A stretch of 64,000 nt of DNA from Cryptomeria japonica (lineage: Eukaryota > Streptophyta > Pinopsida > Cupressales > Cupressaceae): positions 668,489,852 through 668,553,851 of the forward strand of contig NC_081412.1 in assembly GCF_030272615.1 (NCBI RefSeq). The letters run 5' to 3'. Each line of letters opens with the position of its first letter. The stretch's first letter is position 1. This document shows positions 36,542 to 47,984 of the stretch, piece by piece. The notes under the pieces were generated by a model. That model searched no databases. It was given only the letters and a program-made list of their open reading frames with translations, and was not told where the DNA came from. The position numbers and the translations under genes are program-made.

Positions 36542-37906
36542 TTAATTTGAAGTAGATGCACCTAACTCGGTAGGTAAGGTGCTTCCTTCATTAGTTGACA
36601 CATTTTCCTTCTTTTTCGAAAATTTCTATAATTTGCTTCTTATCTCCTCAGTATCTCCTCTAGGTTGGTCTCTGCAATCTTTAGCCATGTGTCCAACTTT
36701 GTGACAATGAAAACATGCCATTCTGGGATTTCTCCATGATCTCCTATTGTTCATTCCAAACCTTACCATACAGTTTGCACTTATATGTTTGTATCTTCCA
36801 CAGCATTCACACCATATTCTTGTATTGTAATCCCAAGGTACTGAAGTATATTTTCAATTAAGATCTGTGTGAGTTTGGTAACTTCTATTGTTTGCTCAGT
36901 GTGGAGTCCACATATAGTTTTTCTGCTTAAACCAACATTTCTTGGTATTGTGTCCATATCTATTGCAATTTTTACAAAACCCCTTGAATTTTGCCTTCTA
37001 ATAATTGTTAACAAACTTCGTCCTATATTGCTTAGATGTGTGACCATACTTATTGCAATTGTAACAATAACCATCAAACCTAGTAACATTCGGTTGCTTA
37101 CCTTTTCTGCTCCGGCAAACGTTGGTAGTATGTCCTCATTTTCCATAGTAGTTGCAAATAGGATTCTTTCCCTTCATGTTATTGATGTTCTCTTTGTTTC
37201 CAACTTGCTTTGATGATTCTCGTTTCTTGGTAGTGTTGATCCCTTTCTCAGTAGACTTGTTTCCTTTGTAACTGAGTCCTGTAGTTTTGTTGGGTGTTCT
37301 CATATTTAATTGCTCATCCAACATTCTTGATGATTCATGGCTTTTCCTCAGTGTTTCTTTTGACTTCTTTTCTGCTTCTAGTTCATCGGTCAATCTTGAT
37401 AACTCAAGTTTCAGTGCTTGGATCTCATTTTCCTTTAGAGTAGCTTCATGATGTGCATAATTGAATTGATTAGACGGATTATGTTGAACTTCAGTCATCC
37501 TTGATATTTCATCATTCTTTGCAGACACCATTGCTTCTAGCTGCTGTTTTTCTCCTTCTATATTTTGCTTATTATCTTCAGTTGTTCTCAATGCTTCAAT
37601 ATTTTTAGTCATTTGTGTGCTAAAATACTCATGTTCCCTTCTCATTGCTTTTAGTTGTTCATTAAGTGCTTTGTTCTTTTCTTTCAATTTTGTAATCTTT
37701 TCTTCAGATTCTTCTGATATGCTGTTCTTAGATGATGTCTCAATTTGTTCCACCAGCTCTTGTGAGTCCTATAAATCATCAGACAACCATCTTCTGATAT
37801 TTAGTGATCTTTGCATTTGCCTCTACATATCCACAATCACTTGATTAGCATGATCCAATTCTTCTTGAAGATTCACAATCCTGCATGATTGTTTATAGCC
37901 TTCCAT
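36542..37906 (-). pseudogene. E ORF1: coiled coil plus five CCHC zinc knuckles (Gag-like)
   Basis: One frame of 455 codons from ATG 37906 (MEGYKQSCRIVNLQEELDH) to TAA 36542-36544. Residues 1-190 are a long coiled coil (for example ITKLKEKNKALNEQLKAMRR). Then come five CX2CX4HX4C knuckles: CNYYGK*GHTTNVC, CYNCNKYGHTSKQY, CKNCNRYGHNTKKC, CECCGRYKHISANC and CFHCHKVGHMAKDC. The first two have each lost one Cys to Tyr. Stops are four TAG and three TGA, with no frame change. Coiled coil plus multiple knuckles indicates an RNA-binding assembly protein, so Gag-like by inference. It lacks the copia DUF4219/UBN2 Gag sequence seen in A, B and F. Confidence 0.8.
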
Positions 37907-37954
37907 TGATAGGATCTTTCTCTTTAGGTTGTTAGTCCCTTTACCAAGAATTAA

Positions 37955-37966
37955 GCTCTGATACCA
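37955..37966 (-). other. Primer-binding site of E
   Basis: The minus strand reads TGGTATCAGAGC, a perfect initiator-Met tRNA complement, two bases after the LTR. Confidence 0.9.
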
Positions 37967-37968
37967 AT

Positions 37969-39161
37969 TGTTAGGTCTGGCTTGGAAAGCTAATGTACTG
38001 AGAGGGGAGGGGTGAATCAGTACTTCAAAACTTTTCTTGAAAAACAATTTTACTGATAAACATAAACTAAGTATTTCTAATCTCATAAATATATAATACT
38101 GAAACATAATCATAGAAATAATATCCATCAAAATTTCACTCCATAACACAAAGATTTCTGGTTACACAGAAACTCTTGGTTAGAGAGAAAAACTGCAGTG
38201 GGGATGGCACCCACAACTTCACTACTACAGTAATCAAGATTGCTTGGTTAGAGCTACATGTTTAGCTCCTTCTGATAGCTTACCTTGTTAGGAGTATAAA
38301 GATATTTAGATCTACCTTGCTAAAGGATTTTACAAACACTTCTACAAAAGGTTGGACCTAGTTAAAGGCTTTACAATTTATAGACTTTATTAGAGTCTTT
38401 TACCTTGTTAAAGGTTTTTAACACAACTTAATAATTCAATCAAAATCTTTACAAAATATTTGCAACTTCACATCTGAAATGTTATAGCAGACTCTATGTG
38501 TTCAATATAAAATTACCTTGCTCATAGCATTCCTTGGTAATTGATAAATAAACTCGGTAACCACTTCGGTATACTCTGTCCCTTAAACTGTTCTCTGAAA
38601 CCTTCTCGGTAACCTCTGAATATCTTTGTCAATCTTCTTTCTTCACACTTAACTATATCATCACTTTGTATCTTCTCTCTTGATTGTCATGTCATATTTC
38701 AAATACTCAAATCATTCTATTTATATAGATCTCTAAGATGGTGATCTGTTCATGCTTCGATCATACAAACATGTTTTATTGAATGAATAAACATAGAAAT
38801 TATTTCATTGGATATTCTTCCTCAAAATCATACAAAATCTTTAAATGCAATTTCCTATGTAATAACAGTTTCATCTTCTCGAATCTTGTAACATGTTTCA
38901 TATGTGTGTCCAGGTTCATTGAATTTGGTAACATGTTTCCACTCAGTTCAGATTAACTCGGTATACCTTCTTTGCTGCTCGGTAGACATATTAACTCAGT
39001 TCATAGCTCGGTGTATATCATCTCGGTGACTTGTCTCTCTTCTGTAACTGACACCGATAACCTTGGTATTTACTGACTGGACTTTTCCGTAGTATAAACC
39101 GACTAGTGTATATAGGATGACTTTGGGCATAAAACTAATGACAACTTAGTAAATAGCAACA
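37969..39161 (-). repeat. 5' LTR of E
   Basis: Same length as the 3' LTR (31090-32282) and aligns end to end without large indels. Differences are mostly transitions. TATATAAATAG lies at about 38717-38727 (minus strand). Confidence 0.9.
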
Positions 39162-40186
39162 GTATGAAGGATGATTATATGTGTTTTTTATTCTAAAATG
39201 CACTAATTGAATTAAAGGTGTGAAATGTTTCAAAGACAGGATTTCAATCCGTTCTCAGAAGACCTTAGACCATCCAACTTAACACACTATGTAACCAAGA
39301 TTTATAAATGGAGACACATAAAACTTCCCCACTGATTCTTGAGACTTTGATCTTCTTTTTCTCATGTGTGTGCAATTGAATTTATTTTGATTCTTATAAC
39401 CATTAGACCCCTTAGAATCCTATATGACTAGCTACATGAGTTATTCTGACTTCAAAAATATCCTGGATAGAGCCTCATTTCCAATCAAACGTTTATAGCC
39501 TCGATGAGGTTATACATTGTAATCTCTTGTATATTGCTCCATTTCCCGTAGGTTTCCATAGCCATGATGGAGTTACTCACATGTTCCCATAGTCAATCTT
39601 TTATCGCACTTGTATGCATGATATTTCAGTTATATATCATTGCTATTTTGCCTTGATATTTTGATATGGATTTCAGCATAGCACTTTTTTCTTTTATTTT
39701 CTTGCCTTGACTTGTAACTAATGAAACCTACTTGGGTATGACAATTACAATAGCGTTGAAGAAGAATATTGGATTTTTCACTAGCCACATGACCAACTAG
39801 GTATCTGTAATGACTTAGAGCATTTGATTAATGTGTGAGATATAGCAATTGATGAATTTTGGGTAACAAGACTCAATAGTGAAAATTCTACCCAACCATA
39901 GATAAAACTTAATCACAAGATGATGGTGAAGATAAATGACCTAAGGCCTCCTAAAAAATTCATGTACCAGTATCTAGGAAACGAGACAACCTTCACTCCT
40001 TTTAGTGCAGACAAGTGAAATGACTCAGACAATGGTCTTTGTTTGATTGATGCAACTATATGTAGAAGCATAGACAATATGCTATGAAAATTGTGAATGT
40101 GATACATTTAGGAAAGAAACTATATGAAATGCTTTAAAGAAAATGATATGCAAGTGCAAAAAGTAAAGGCTAAATTAACCCAACTC
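39162..40186. other. D spacer, second part
   Basis: Starts with GTATG, the right target duplication of E, and continues the D spacer. No gene is supported on either strand. Confidence 0.5.
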
Positions 40187-40630
40187 TTAAATGTAATATC
40201 TTGTAAGGTGCATGATGTTAATAGGATTTGGGAGTGGATCTCCCTACATTTTTGTTATACTATAAGCACCATTTCCAACTACTCTGGTTATTACAAAAGG
40301 ACCTAACCAGTTAGGCTCAAATTTTCCTATTCTGGTAGGTTCCTTTGGTTCTCCTTAATGACGATATCCCCTACTTCAAAGCAATGTGGTCTTAATCTTT
40401 CATTATAGCTTCATCTTATTCTGTTTTGGTATCCTTGTAAATGATTCAAAGCTCTTTGTCATTTTTCATCCAATAGTTCAAGTTCTTGCAAGCATGTGAC
40501 TCTGTAGTCTTTTTCTAATATGATGTGTTTCAGAGAGACTCTTAGCAATGGAAATTCTACCTCAATATGCAAAATGGCTTATGAATCATATACCAAAGAG
40601 TATGGTGTTGTACCAGTGGTTTTGTGTGTA
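40187..40630 (-). pseudogene. D integrase, C-terminal fragment
   Basis: Reads YTHKTTGTTPYSLVYDS, then VEFPLLRVSLKH, then CFEVGDIVIKENQRN. After a frame change it reads GKFEPNWLGPFVITRVVGNG and ends NIMHLTRYYI and TAA (40187). These match the C-terminal third of Tat-type integrases and align with J (GKFEPNWLGPFVIVEIYGSG). Catalytic residues are not in this piece. The 5' side is cut by the LTR of C. Confidence 0.8.
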
Positions 40631-40635
40631 TACAG

Positions 40636-41395
40636 TGAAAAATGATAATGAAAACCTATTGCAAAACCATAAAAAATCCAACCACAACAAAACCCTATTC
40701 TACAACCAAACATTCACCATACACCAATGAAGGTATCTAAGAACATGCAAATCAACAAAATAAATAATATTACCATTCACATGTCAAGTAGGGTTTCAAT
40801 CTCCATTTTCTCTTATCTCTATTGGTCTTGTTTGATATATTTGCACTCTCAAATTTTATGTGTGCACAAGAGCTCAACAAAGAATGGGTTGTGGTTGATA
40901 GCTTGATCACAAGAAGGCTTGATTGCATAAGATTGATTGATTGATTAGGTGATTAGGGTTGACGATGAAGGAAGCATCCTCTTATATAGAAGACACTTTA
41001 AGAAATGAAGGGATAAGATTAAAAGGTGAAAAAGATAAATGGTCGGATAGGATTATAGAGTAGGTAGAAGAAATAATAAAATGATGAAGGGGGTAGGTAG
41101 GAGAGGATTAAGAGATAAGTGACATATGTCATAGAGGAAAAAGCTAATGAATTAATTAAATAAATAGAATTTTATTTAATTAATAGAGGAAGTGGGATCA
41201 ATTAAATAAATAAAATATTTTATTAATTTAGGAAAAAGATAATTTAAATAAATAAAAGTATTTATTTAAATTAGAAGAAGAAGCTAAATTAATTAATTAA
41301 ATAAATAGATTTATTTAATTAATAGAAGATGGGATAAAATAATTAAATAAATAAAATATTTATTTAATTAAAGAGGACAATTTTAGGTGTGTACA
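40636..41395 (-). repeat. 3' LTR of C (about 760 bp)
   Basis: The minus strand begins TGTACACACCTAAAATTG, contains TCTATATAAG (40981-40990) as a TATA box, and ends near TCATTTTTCA. The inner end is fixed by the polypurine tract. The outer end is fixed by D integrase coding sequence resuming at about 40630; CTGTA may be the target copy. A+T-rich inverted repeats fill 41150-41390. Confidence 0.7.
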
Positions 41396-41412
41396 TTTTG
41401 CCCCTCTTTGAG
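41396..41412 (-). other. Polypurine tract of C
   Basis: The minus strand reads CTCAAAGAGGGGCAAAA, directly before the LTR. It is nearly the same as in J. Confidence 0.85.
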
Positions 41413-42690
41413 ACAATCAAGCTTGTCACATTGGCTCAAAGAAGAAAAACTGATACAAAGTTGCCCCATGACAAGAATGATATGCCCCCTCGAGAGATTG
41501 GATGAAAACTGAAAGGGGTTGCAAACAATCTCTCAATAATAAAAAGACTAGAAATATTGACAAGATAGAGTGTCAAGGTCACAAAGAGACTGTCTTGGGA
41601 AAGGAAAGATGAACACGGGAGACTAGGGGTAAGCAGCCTATATGTAGAGGCCACAAAGAAAACATCCTCATTTGCATCTACACACTTAAGAGATCAAAGT
41701 GCGTAGAAAGCTTAGAGAGCAGTCAGTAGAATAGGAGAGATGGTAGATAGGCTACACAAGTCCGATCACGTTCGGTGGTTCTAGAGGCCAGACAACATGG
41801 GTGAGCCGGTAAGTACCTCAAACTCATCTTGTATGTTTTTGCATTTATTACTATATTTAATGCATTTTAGAGTAGTTTTACAAAAACACGGAAGCAATTA
41901 AAATCTATTTGAACGTGTTTGTGATGAACGCGCATGTTTAGGAAGGTTATGGTCATGTCTATGAATCTAATCGCTTCTAGGTATAGATATGGGCGCATCT
42001 ATGATGAATAGGTGTGTATGTGATGAATAGGCGTGTTTGCATTAGAAAAGTGCATATATATAGGTAGAACAGTCCCACGTCTATGATGAAAAAATGCGTC
42101 TAGGTTGCAAAAGGAAATTTAGGTTAACTGAAACTGCATCTGTGTAGCATAAATGTGTCTATGTATGATTAGGCAGGAATTAGCAATTATGTGATGAACA
42201 TACGCTATCGATTGGATAAACTTTTGAGAGGATACACTCAAACAGGTGCCCTAGGGAGACAAACTGAATGATAGGATAAAATTGACAATTTTATGATAAA
42301 CATATGTTGTCAATTGGATAAACTGCTAAGAGGATTCACTCAACATGTGCCCTAAACCAGGTAGGTTTTCTAAGCTAAGTATAGGATAATTCATCGAATT
42401 GATAAAATCCGGCGAGTGCTCTAGCAAGCTAGGATCAAGTGCATTGTGATAAACATATACACTAGGATAGGATGCAACACCATTTGACAGACATAAACAC
42501 TGGGATAGAAGTAGCATTATGTGATAAACATGAGTATCACTAGAATTGACATGATTGATTTTGACTAAATGCAGGAATATTTGCCCTAGATAGAGTCTAG
42601 AGAGAGATTACCTGTGACTCGGAGATTATGCACAAAGTTGACCTTCGAGGAGCATTCTTCTATTGAGGCTATAGGGTTGAGACACATCTA
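41413..42690. other. C spacer between LTR and mobile-domain ORF
   Basis: No gene supported. 41930-42150 repeats GCGTGTTT/GTCTATGATGAA-like phrases. 42190-42500 has about three imperfect copies of a unit with GATAAACATA and AATTGGATAAAC. Confidence 0.5.
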
Positions 42691-44540
42691 TACATGCCAG
42701 AGATTAGGACGAACACTAGATTATTGACTTCTCTTGCAAAGAGATGCCACTCAAAGACGTGCATGTTTCATTTGTCAACCAATGAGATGTTAGTCACTCT
42801 AGAGGATGCATACAGGATACTATGAGTTATGATCCATGGAGATCTCATAGTTTATGATAGGGAGGGAGACAAAGCTGCACTATGATGAGTCTTTGCAGAC
42901 CCAGAGTTGGAGTTGAGACTGGGACACTTGAGCTAGGATGTTATGCATTCCAGCGAACAGAGGCTAGCAGCTATGGTAGGAGGGATGATCAATGGGTTTC
43001 TATGTCCCAATAGAGGTACATGGGGGTTAGCTATCAGATGGGGAAGGACTTTGGAGATCCTCATTACTAGGCATAGGAGATTTGTATGGGGGCCATGCAT
43101 TTTGGCATACTTATACCATGAGCTGCACCAGTTTATTTACCTCGGTGGCTAGGGATTGGGGTGTGGAGTTGCATGACCGTAGGTGTGGGCATATAAGAAT
43201 ATTTTTTGTTACTAGGCCTATTCACTTCAGATTCAAAGGACATGGTCAGTCCTATGCACATCTATATATCATGATTACATCCCAGCAATGAACTGGGAAA
43301 CTAGATTACTTGCAACGGGTTATAGATGATAAATTGATAGTATTATATGGAGGTCGTATTTAGACTGTGAGGCCTGGGAGGAGGATGTTATAGAGCTGCC
43401 ATTTTGTTTCAGGAGCAGATTTTTTATTGGGCAGACTCCATACATTTTGGATAGGCATTTGTTTGAAAGGATATGCAGGCAGTTTGGTTGTCAAAAGAGG
43501 ATGTCATGGGGTTCTGATGAGTTTGCATGAATGGTCAGAGAGAAGAGCCGCTAGGGACCCATTTTGTCATATGATGAAGAAATGACATTGTTTGAGAAGT
43601 TGGTACCAATTCCATGGGATATTTTACTAGATATTATTGATGCGAGTATGGATGATGAGTATGCGGCTTATTTTGGAGCTCATCCTTTTCCTAGATTGGT
43701 AGACCCAAAAGAGCCCATTCTTGCACCAGAGGAGGAGGATGATGATAAGGATGGGGGTGGAGGTCGACAAAGGAGGAAGAGGAGAGGGGGAGATTGGAGG
43801 ATGGTGAGGGGGCGTGGAGACAGGGATGGAGAGAGGGCAGAGGGTGTTGAGGGAGGTGGAGAGGCAGGGCAGGGAGGAAGGCCATCGAGACCACACAGAG
43901 GTAGAGGGGGATAGGTATTACATATTCTGGCCTAGGTACAAAGATAGAGACAGGGTTAGATACCAGTGCAAGTACAGGTACCAGGTTCCCCACAATAGTG
44001 TAGGCAAGAGGAGGGTGCATAGGGGGAGAGGAGGAGGAGGATGAGGATGAGATACTCATGTTGCGAGAACTCACACATGGTCAGGTTGATGAGATTGAGG
44101 ATCTCAAGAGATATGTGACTCAATTGAGGTGACAAGTATCCAATATGTAGTGAGAGATAGATGAGGACATTTAGAGATAGATGACCATTGAAGAGACCAC
44201 ACAGGTTGCAAGGACTAGAGCTGCAAGTGACATGATAGGAGGATTGGCTTTTTGCTTTTAGGAAGGCAATGAGATATCCTACTGGAGGAACATTTCTTAT
44301 GTCGTAGTACATCCAAATTTGAGGGTGGGGAGCTATAGGAGAGCTTCCCACTTGACTACTACAAGAAGAGATAAGAGGGGAGCATCCAGTGGTGGGGTCA
44401 TGGGTCCACCTGCACCACTAGGGGGAGGAGGGGACAAATAATGTGATCCAAGGGTAGGTACTTCGAGTGCTCAAATTCCACCAAGGCCAGCCGACTCCGA
44501 GGGAGAATCGTCCTCATATCTCTCGAGGATCCCATTTTGT
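42691..44540 (+). pseudogene. Plant-mobile-domain ORF of C, antisense to pol
   Basis: In frame from about 42691: LLTSLAKRCHSKTCMFHLST, then EMLVTLEDAYRIL, then a run 42943-43152 with GGMINGFLCPNRGTWG. After compensating frame changes come RPIHFRFKGHGQSYAHLY and AWEEDVIELPFCFRSRFFIG with FERICRQFG. These are the successive motifs of the plant mobile domain (PF10536). From 43720 an acidic then Gly/Arg-rich segment follows, then a coiled-coil tail, ending near 44540. It has several TGA and TAG stops. It is encoded opposite to the C pol, as additional ORFs of some Tat elements are. Confidence 0.75.
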
Positions 44541-46285
44541 ATCAGTTTTTGTATGATGATATAAACACCTTTGGGTGATTTTGTAGCCATATGATATTTT
44601 GACATCATTGTATCATGAATTATTATGTTTTGATATATGTATGAGATGATCCATCCTTGCGGAAGCTATATGCATGTGTTCCTATGTGATGTTCTATATT
44701 CTTTTATGATTATGTGATGCAATTCCATGATTCTATATGATGATGCATGTTACATGTTTATTATGATGCGATGATGCTTAATGCGATGGATATGTACATG
44801 ATAGAATGCAATATATTTTTGTTCTTTTCTTGATTTATATGAATGTTATGCATGGTGTTAATGTAAAATGCAAATGGATGTATAGTTATGACTTATTTAC
44901 ATGATGAGATGCATGATATGTTATTTTTATCTTTTTATATTTTATATGAGAATGTAAATGCTAATCAGTGATATATGCAGGATGTGATGCTATCATTATT
45001 TATATATGCATGTGTATTATGTGCTAACATGTAATGATGCAAGTGAAATCTATATGAAATGTAGATCTTTTTGGTGTGTCATTATACTCAGTCATATGAT
45101 AGCAGGCTACATGGACTCAGGAAGGGACAGTGGAAAAAGGGGGTTGGAAGGTAGAAGATATGGAAGTGAAAGAGCTTCTTGTGCTATTATCATCATTGAG
45201 TTTTATTATGGAAAAATATGTTATGACCATCTAGGTATAGGCTTGACCTAGAAAATCATTATACATGTTTGCATGGAGATCAGATAGTCACAAACAAGGA
45301 ATGCCCCAGTTCACACTAGACTCACAATGTCCTCATATCCTTGGACACGCCATAGAATTACTAAGAGACAATCCATAGACAACAAAAATAGGTGAACTTG
45401 CCCCATCCTTGCCTTTCTAGTCAAAGACATCTTGGAGATAAAATTTCTAGTCAGAGACATCTTGGAAAAGATCAAAGACATGTCACCTTAAAACATAAAA
45501 TCAAAAAAAAACCAAGACTTGACACCAACATTCAATGAAATCCTCAAGTTATTTGTGTTTCTTGCCACATATGTTAACATGTTTGATTTGGTCACAATAT
45601 TGTTATCCTGATAAAGGGCAGATTATGTTGAAAACTATATTGTTATGAAAGTCTACTGAAAGATTTGATTTGTTGAAATCCCACTACTACTTGTGTCTCA
45701 TCTGAAACTGATACTTTATTGTAAAGAAGAATGGAACTTTATTGAAAATCGGCAATGCGAGATGACCTTTTATTATGGATTGTGGGCGAAAATGAGGAAT
45801 GAAAAGATGATGCTCCTAAAAACATGTGATTCTCAGGGTACCACTTCCATCACTAGATTTAGGATTTTGCCCCAGTTGTAGATTGGACCTGATTTATTAT
45901 GGAAGGAAAGGGTGAAAAGGGAGGTTGTTATGAATGGCTAACCAATCCTAGGTAGATCAATAACAAGTCATGATGGGAATGGGTAAATTTATTATGGAAT
46001 GAAAGTTGTGAGTGTGTGCAAAGTGAAAGGATGAGAATAAATCCTGAAGGAGGGAGGAGCGATGTCTCTACATGTGGCATTGGTAACCCATTTTTCACCA
46101 TGGTACTTGCCCAAGGTGCCACCAAAGTGGTTTTCACTGTTAGACAGATTTATTTCTCTTTACTTTTTTTATTTTTCAATTTTTTTGTGCTACAAGGTGC
46201 CTGTTTGCTAGGTTTTCACCAAGTAATGATTTTTTTGTATTTTTTATATTTTTTTGTATTTCTGACAATGGGATATTCTAAAAAA
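44541..46285. other. C spacer between mobile-domain ORF and integrase
   Basis: ATGATG/TATGAT-rich to about 45000, then unremarkable A+T-rich DNA. No gene supported. Confidence 0.5.
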
Positions 46286-47984
46286 CTATGTGTAAAACCT
46301 ACGAAGGAGCATGTTGTTGATAAGATCCTCCAAAGATTCTTCATTTGGTGTTGAGAGATGGTATGCACCTGATCCATAAACTATTGTAATGGCATAAGGA
46401 CCAAGGCAATTTGGTTCAAACTTACCCTTATTCTCTCTATCTTGTTGATTTTTAGGATTTTTTCTAAGAACTAAGTCACCCACCTCAAATGTGCGAGGCT
46501 TTACCTTATGACTATAGCTGCGACTCATTCTTTGTTGATATACTTTGAGATGATTAAAAGTAGTTTGTCTACACTCATCCAATAATTATAGATCTTGTAA
46601 TTGGGAGACCCTGTAATCTTCATCATTGATTAGATTGTGCAAAGAAACTCTCGGGGATAGTAACTCGACCTCAATAGGTAAGATAGCTTTGAAACCATAG
46701 ACAAGTCAATAAGGTGTATCTCTAGTAGGTGTGTGAACACTTTGTGGTAGGGCCAAAGTGCGGGATTGAGTTGGATATTCCAGTTATGGCCAATGTCATC
46801 GACTATCTTTTTAAGGATATTGAGAATGGTTTTATTAGATGCCTTAGCTTGACCATTGCCTTGGGGCTAATATGGGGTGGAAAAGTGATGATGGATATGG
46901 AAACGATCACAAAGTTCACAAACATCCTGGTTCTTGAAAGGATACCGATTATCTGTGACAATGGAAAAGGGAACATTGTAGCGGCAAATGATATAACTAA
47001 GGATAAAAGTCGATATCTACTTTCTGGTGACTTGGGTGAGAGGAATGACTTCAATCCATTTTGTAAAATATTTTATGACTTTGATAATTAATTTATGACC
47101 ATTGGAAGAAGAAGGATGAATATTACCTATGAGGTCGAGTCCCCACTAGCAAAAAGGCCATGGAGTAGCAATTGGTTGAGGTTCATGCGCTAGTGTATGA
47201 ATAAGGTCTCCATGAATCTGACATTGTTTACACTTTCTGACAAACCGATATGAGTATTTTTCCATAGTAGGCCAAAAATATCCAGTCCTCATCAATTTCT
47301 TAGCTAAGGTTGGACCTCTAGAATGAGCACCACATATACCTTTGTGAACCTCATGTAACGCAATTTGAGCTTTGTCACTCTCTAAGCATCTAAGAAGAGT
47401 TCCATCTAGACCCCGATGATAAAGGGTATCGGCTAAAATGACATATCAGGAGGATTGATGTATGGAGGTACGATGTTGATTTTTGGAAAGGTCAGGTGGA
47501 AGGATATTATCGTGGAGGTAAGTGAAAGTGGGACCTTACCAAGGGGAATCGGGAGAAACAACATGTATCATCTCAGTGGGAGTAATTTCATATGATGGAA
47601 ACAAAAGATTATCCACCAATAACTCATAGAGGTTCTGATTTTGAGGCATACTGATCAATGAAGAAATGGTAGTCATGGCATCTACTATGAAATATTGCTT
47701 GAAGTCACCCACCATTTTCTTGTAAGGCATTAACTTTTCATCTTTAGTCTGATAATCATCATTTGCTTGACCAATTACAAGTTGAGTCCCCAAAAACATG
47801 AAGTTCCTAGATCTTCCACTAAAATGCAATTCATAGTCCTGTTGTTAATGCTTCCTATTTTGCTATGTTATTGGTGCAAGGGAATGACAATCAGTACGAC
47901 TTAGGAATGGAGACCCCTTGAGGTGGGATGAAGAGGATACCAGCTCCTATGCCATGCTGCATATATGAACAATCAAAATATAAT
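46286..47984 (-). pseudogene. pol: C pol: second RNase H and integrase (broken)
   Basis: The second RNase H begins at the edge of copia A (MQHGIGAGILFIPPQG) and continues LVIGQANDDYQTKDEKLMPY. Integrase shows YFTKWIEVIPLTQVTRK, IVTDNRYPFKNQ and GNGQAKASNKTILNILKK. There the catalytic Glu of the usual GNGQ-E-ASNK motif has become Lys. It ends KGKFEPNCLGPYAI and RRFYT (46286). It is interrupted by several stops and frame changes, including a TAG in RK*ISTF. Confidence 0.8.

Larger units (their letters stand above)
31090..39161 (-). mobile_element. Element E: complete RT-less two-ORF LTR retrotransposon (8,072 bp)
   Basis: Two LTRs of equal length (1,193 bp each: 31090-32282 and 37969-39161) are flanked by the perfect duplication GTATG (31085-31089 and 39162-39166). 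On the minus strand the order is LTR, primer site TGGTATCAGAGC, ORF1, spacer, ORF2, tandem repeat, polypurine tract, LTR. ORF1 and ORF2 fill the interior, so no room remains for pol. No reverse transcriptase, integrase or protease motif is seen in any frame. The first 330 bases of the LTRs differ at about 20 positions, so the insertion is not recent. It probably depended on a copia element for enzymes, since primer site and LTR ends are copia-like. Confidence 0.9.
27804..40635 (-). mobile_element. Gypsy D (Tat-like), the oldest host element, heavily interrupted
   Basis: Pieces that fit one minus-strand element are an antisense plant-mobile-domain gene (27804-29195), a spacer (29196-31089 plus 39162-40186), and an integrase C-terminal part (40187-40630). 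E is inserted in the spacer, C in the integrase and K in the mobile-domain gene. The order matches element C, which has LTR, antisense mobile-domain gene, spacer, integrase. D's LTRs lie outside the window. Confidence 0.6.

Noticed and set aside
36781-37146. Minus-strand 121-codon ORF with hydrophobic segments
   Set aside because: It is an out-of-frame reading of the zinc-knuckle region of E ORF1; the knuckle frame runs through it.
43564-43914. Independent Gly/Arg-rich gene
   Set aside because: It lies in the same frame as the mobile-domain motifs upstream and reads as the tail of that ORF.
46729-47091. Plus-strand 120-codon ORF
   Set aside because: It is the antisense of the integrase core of element C, whose DDE-region motifs read on the minus strand.
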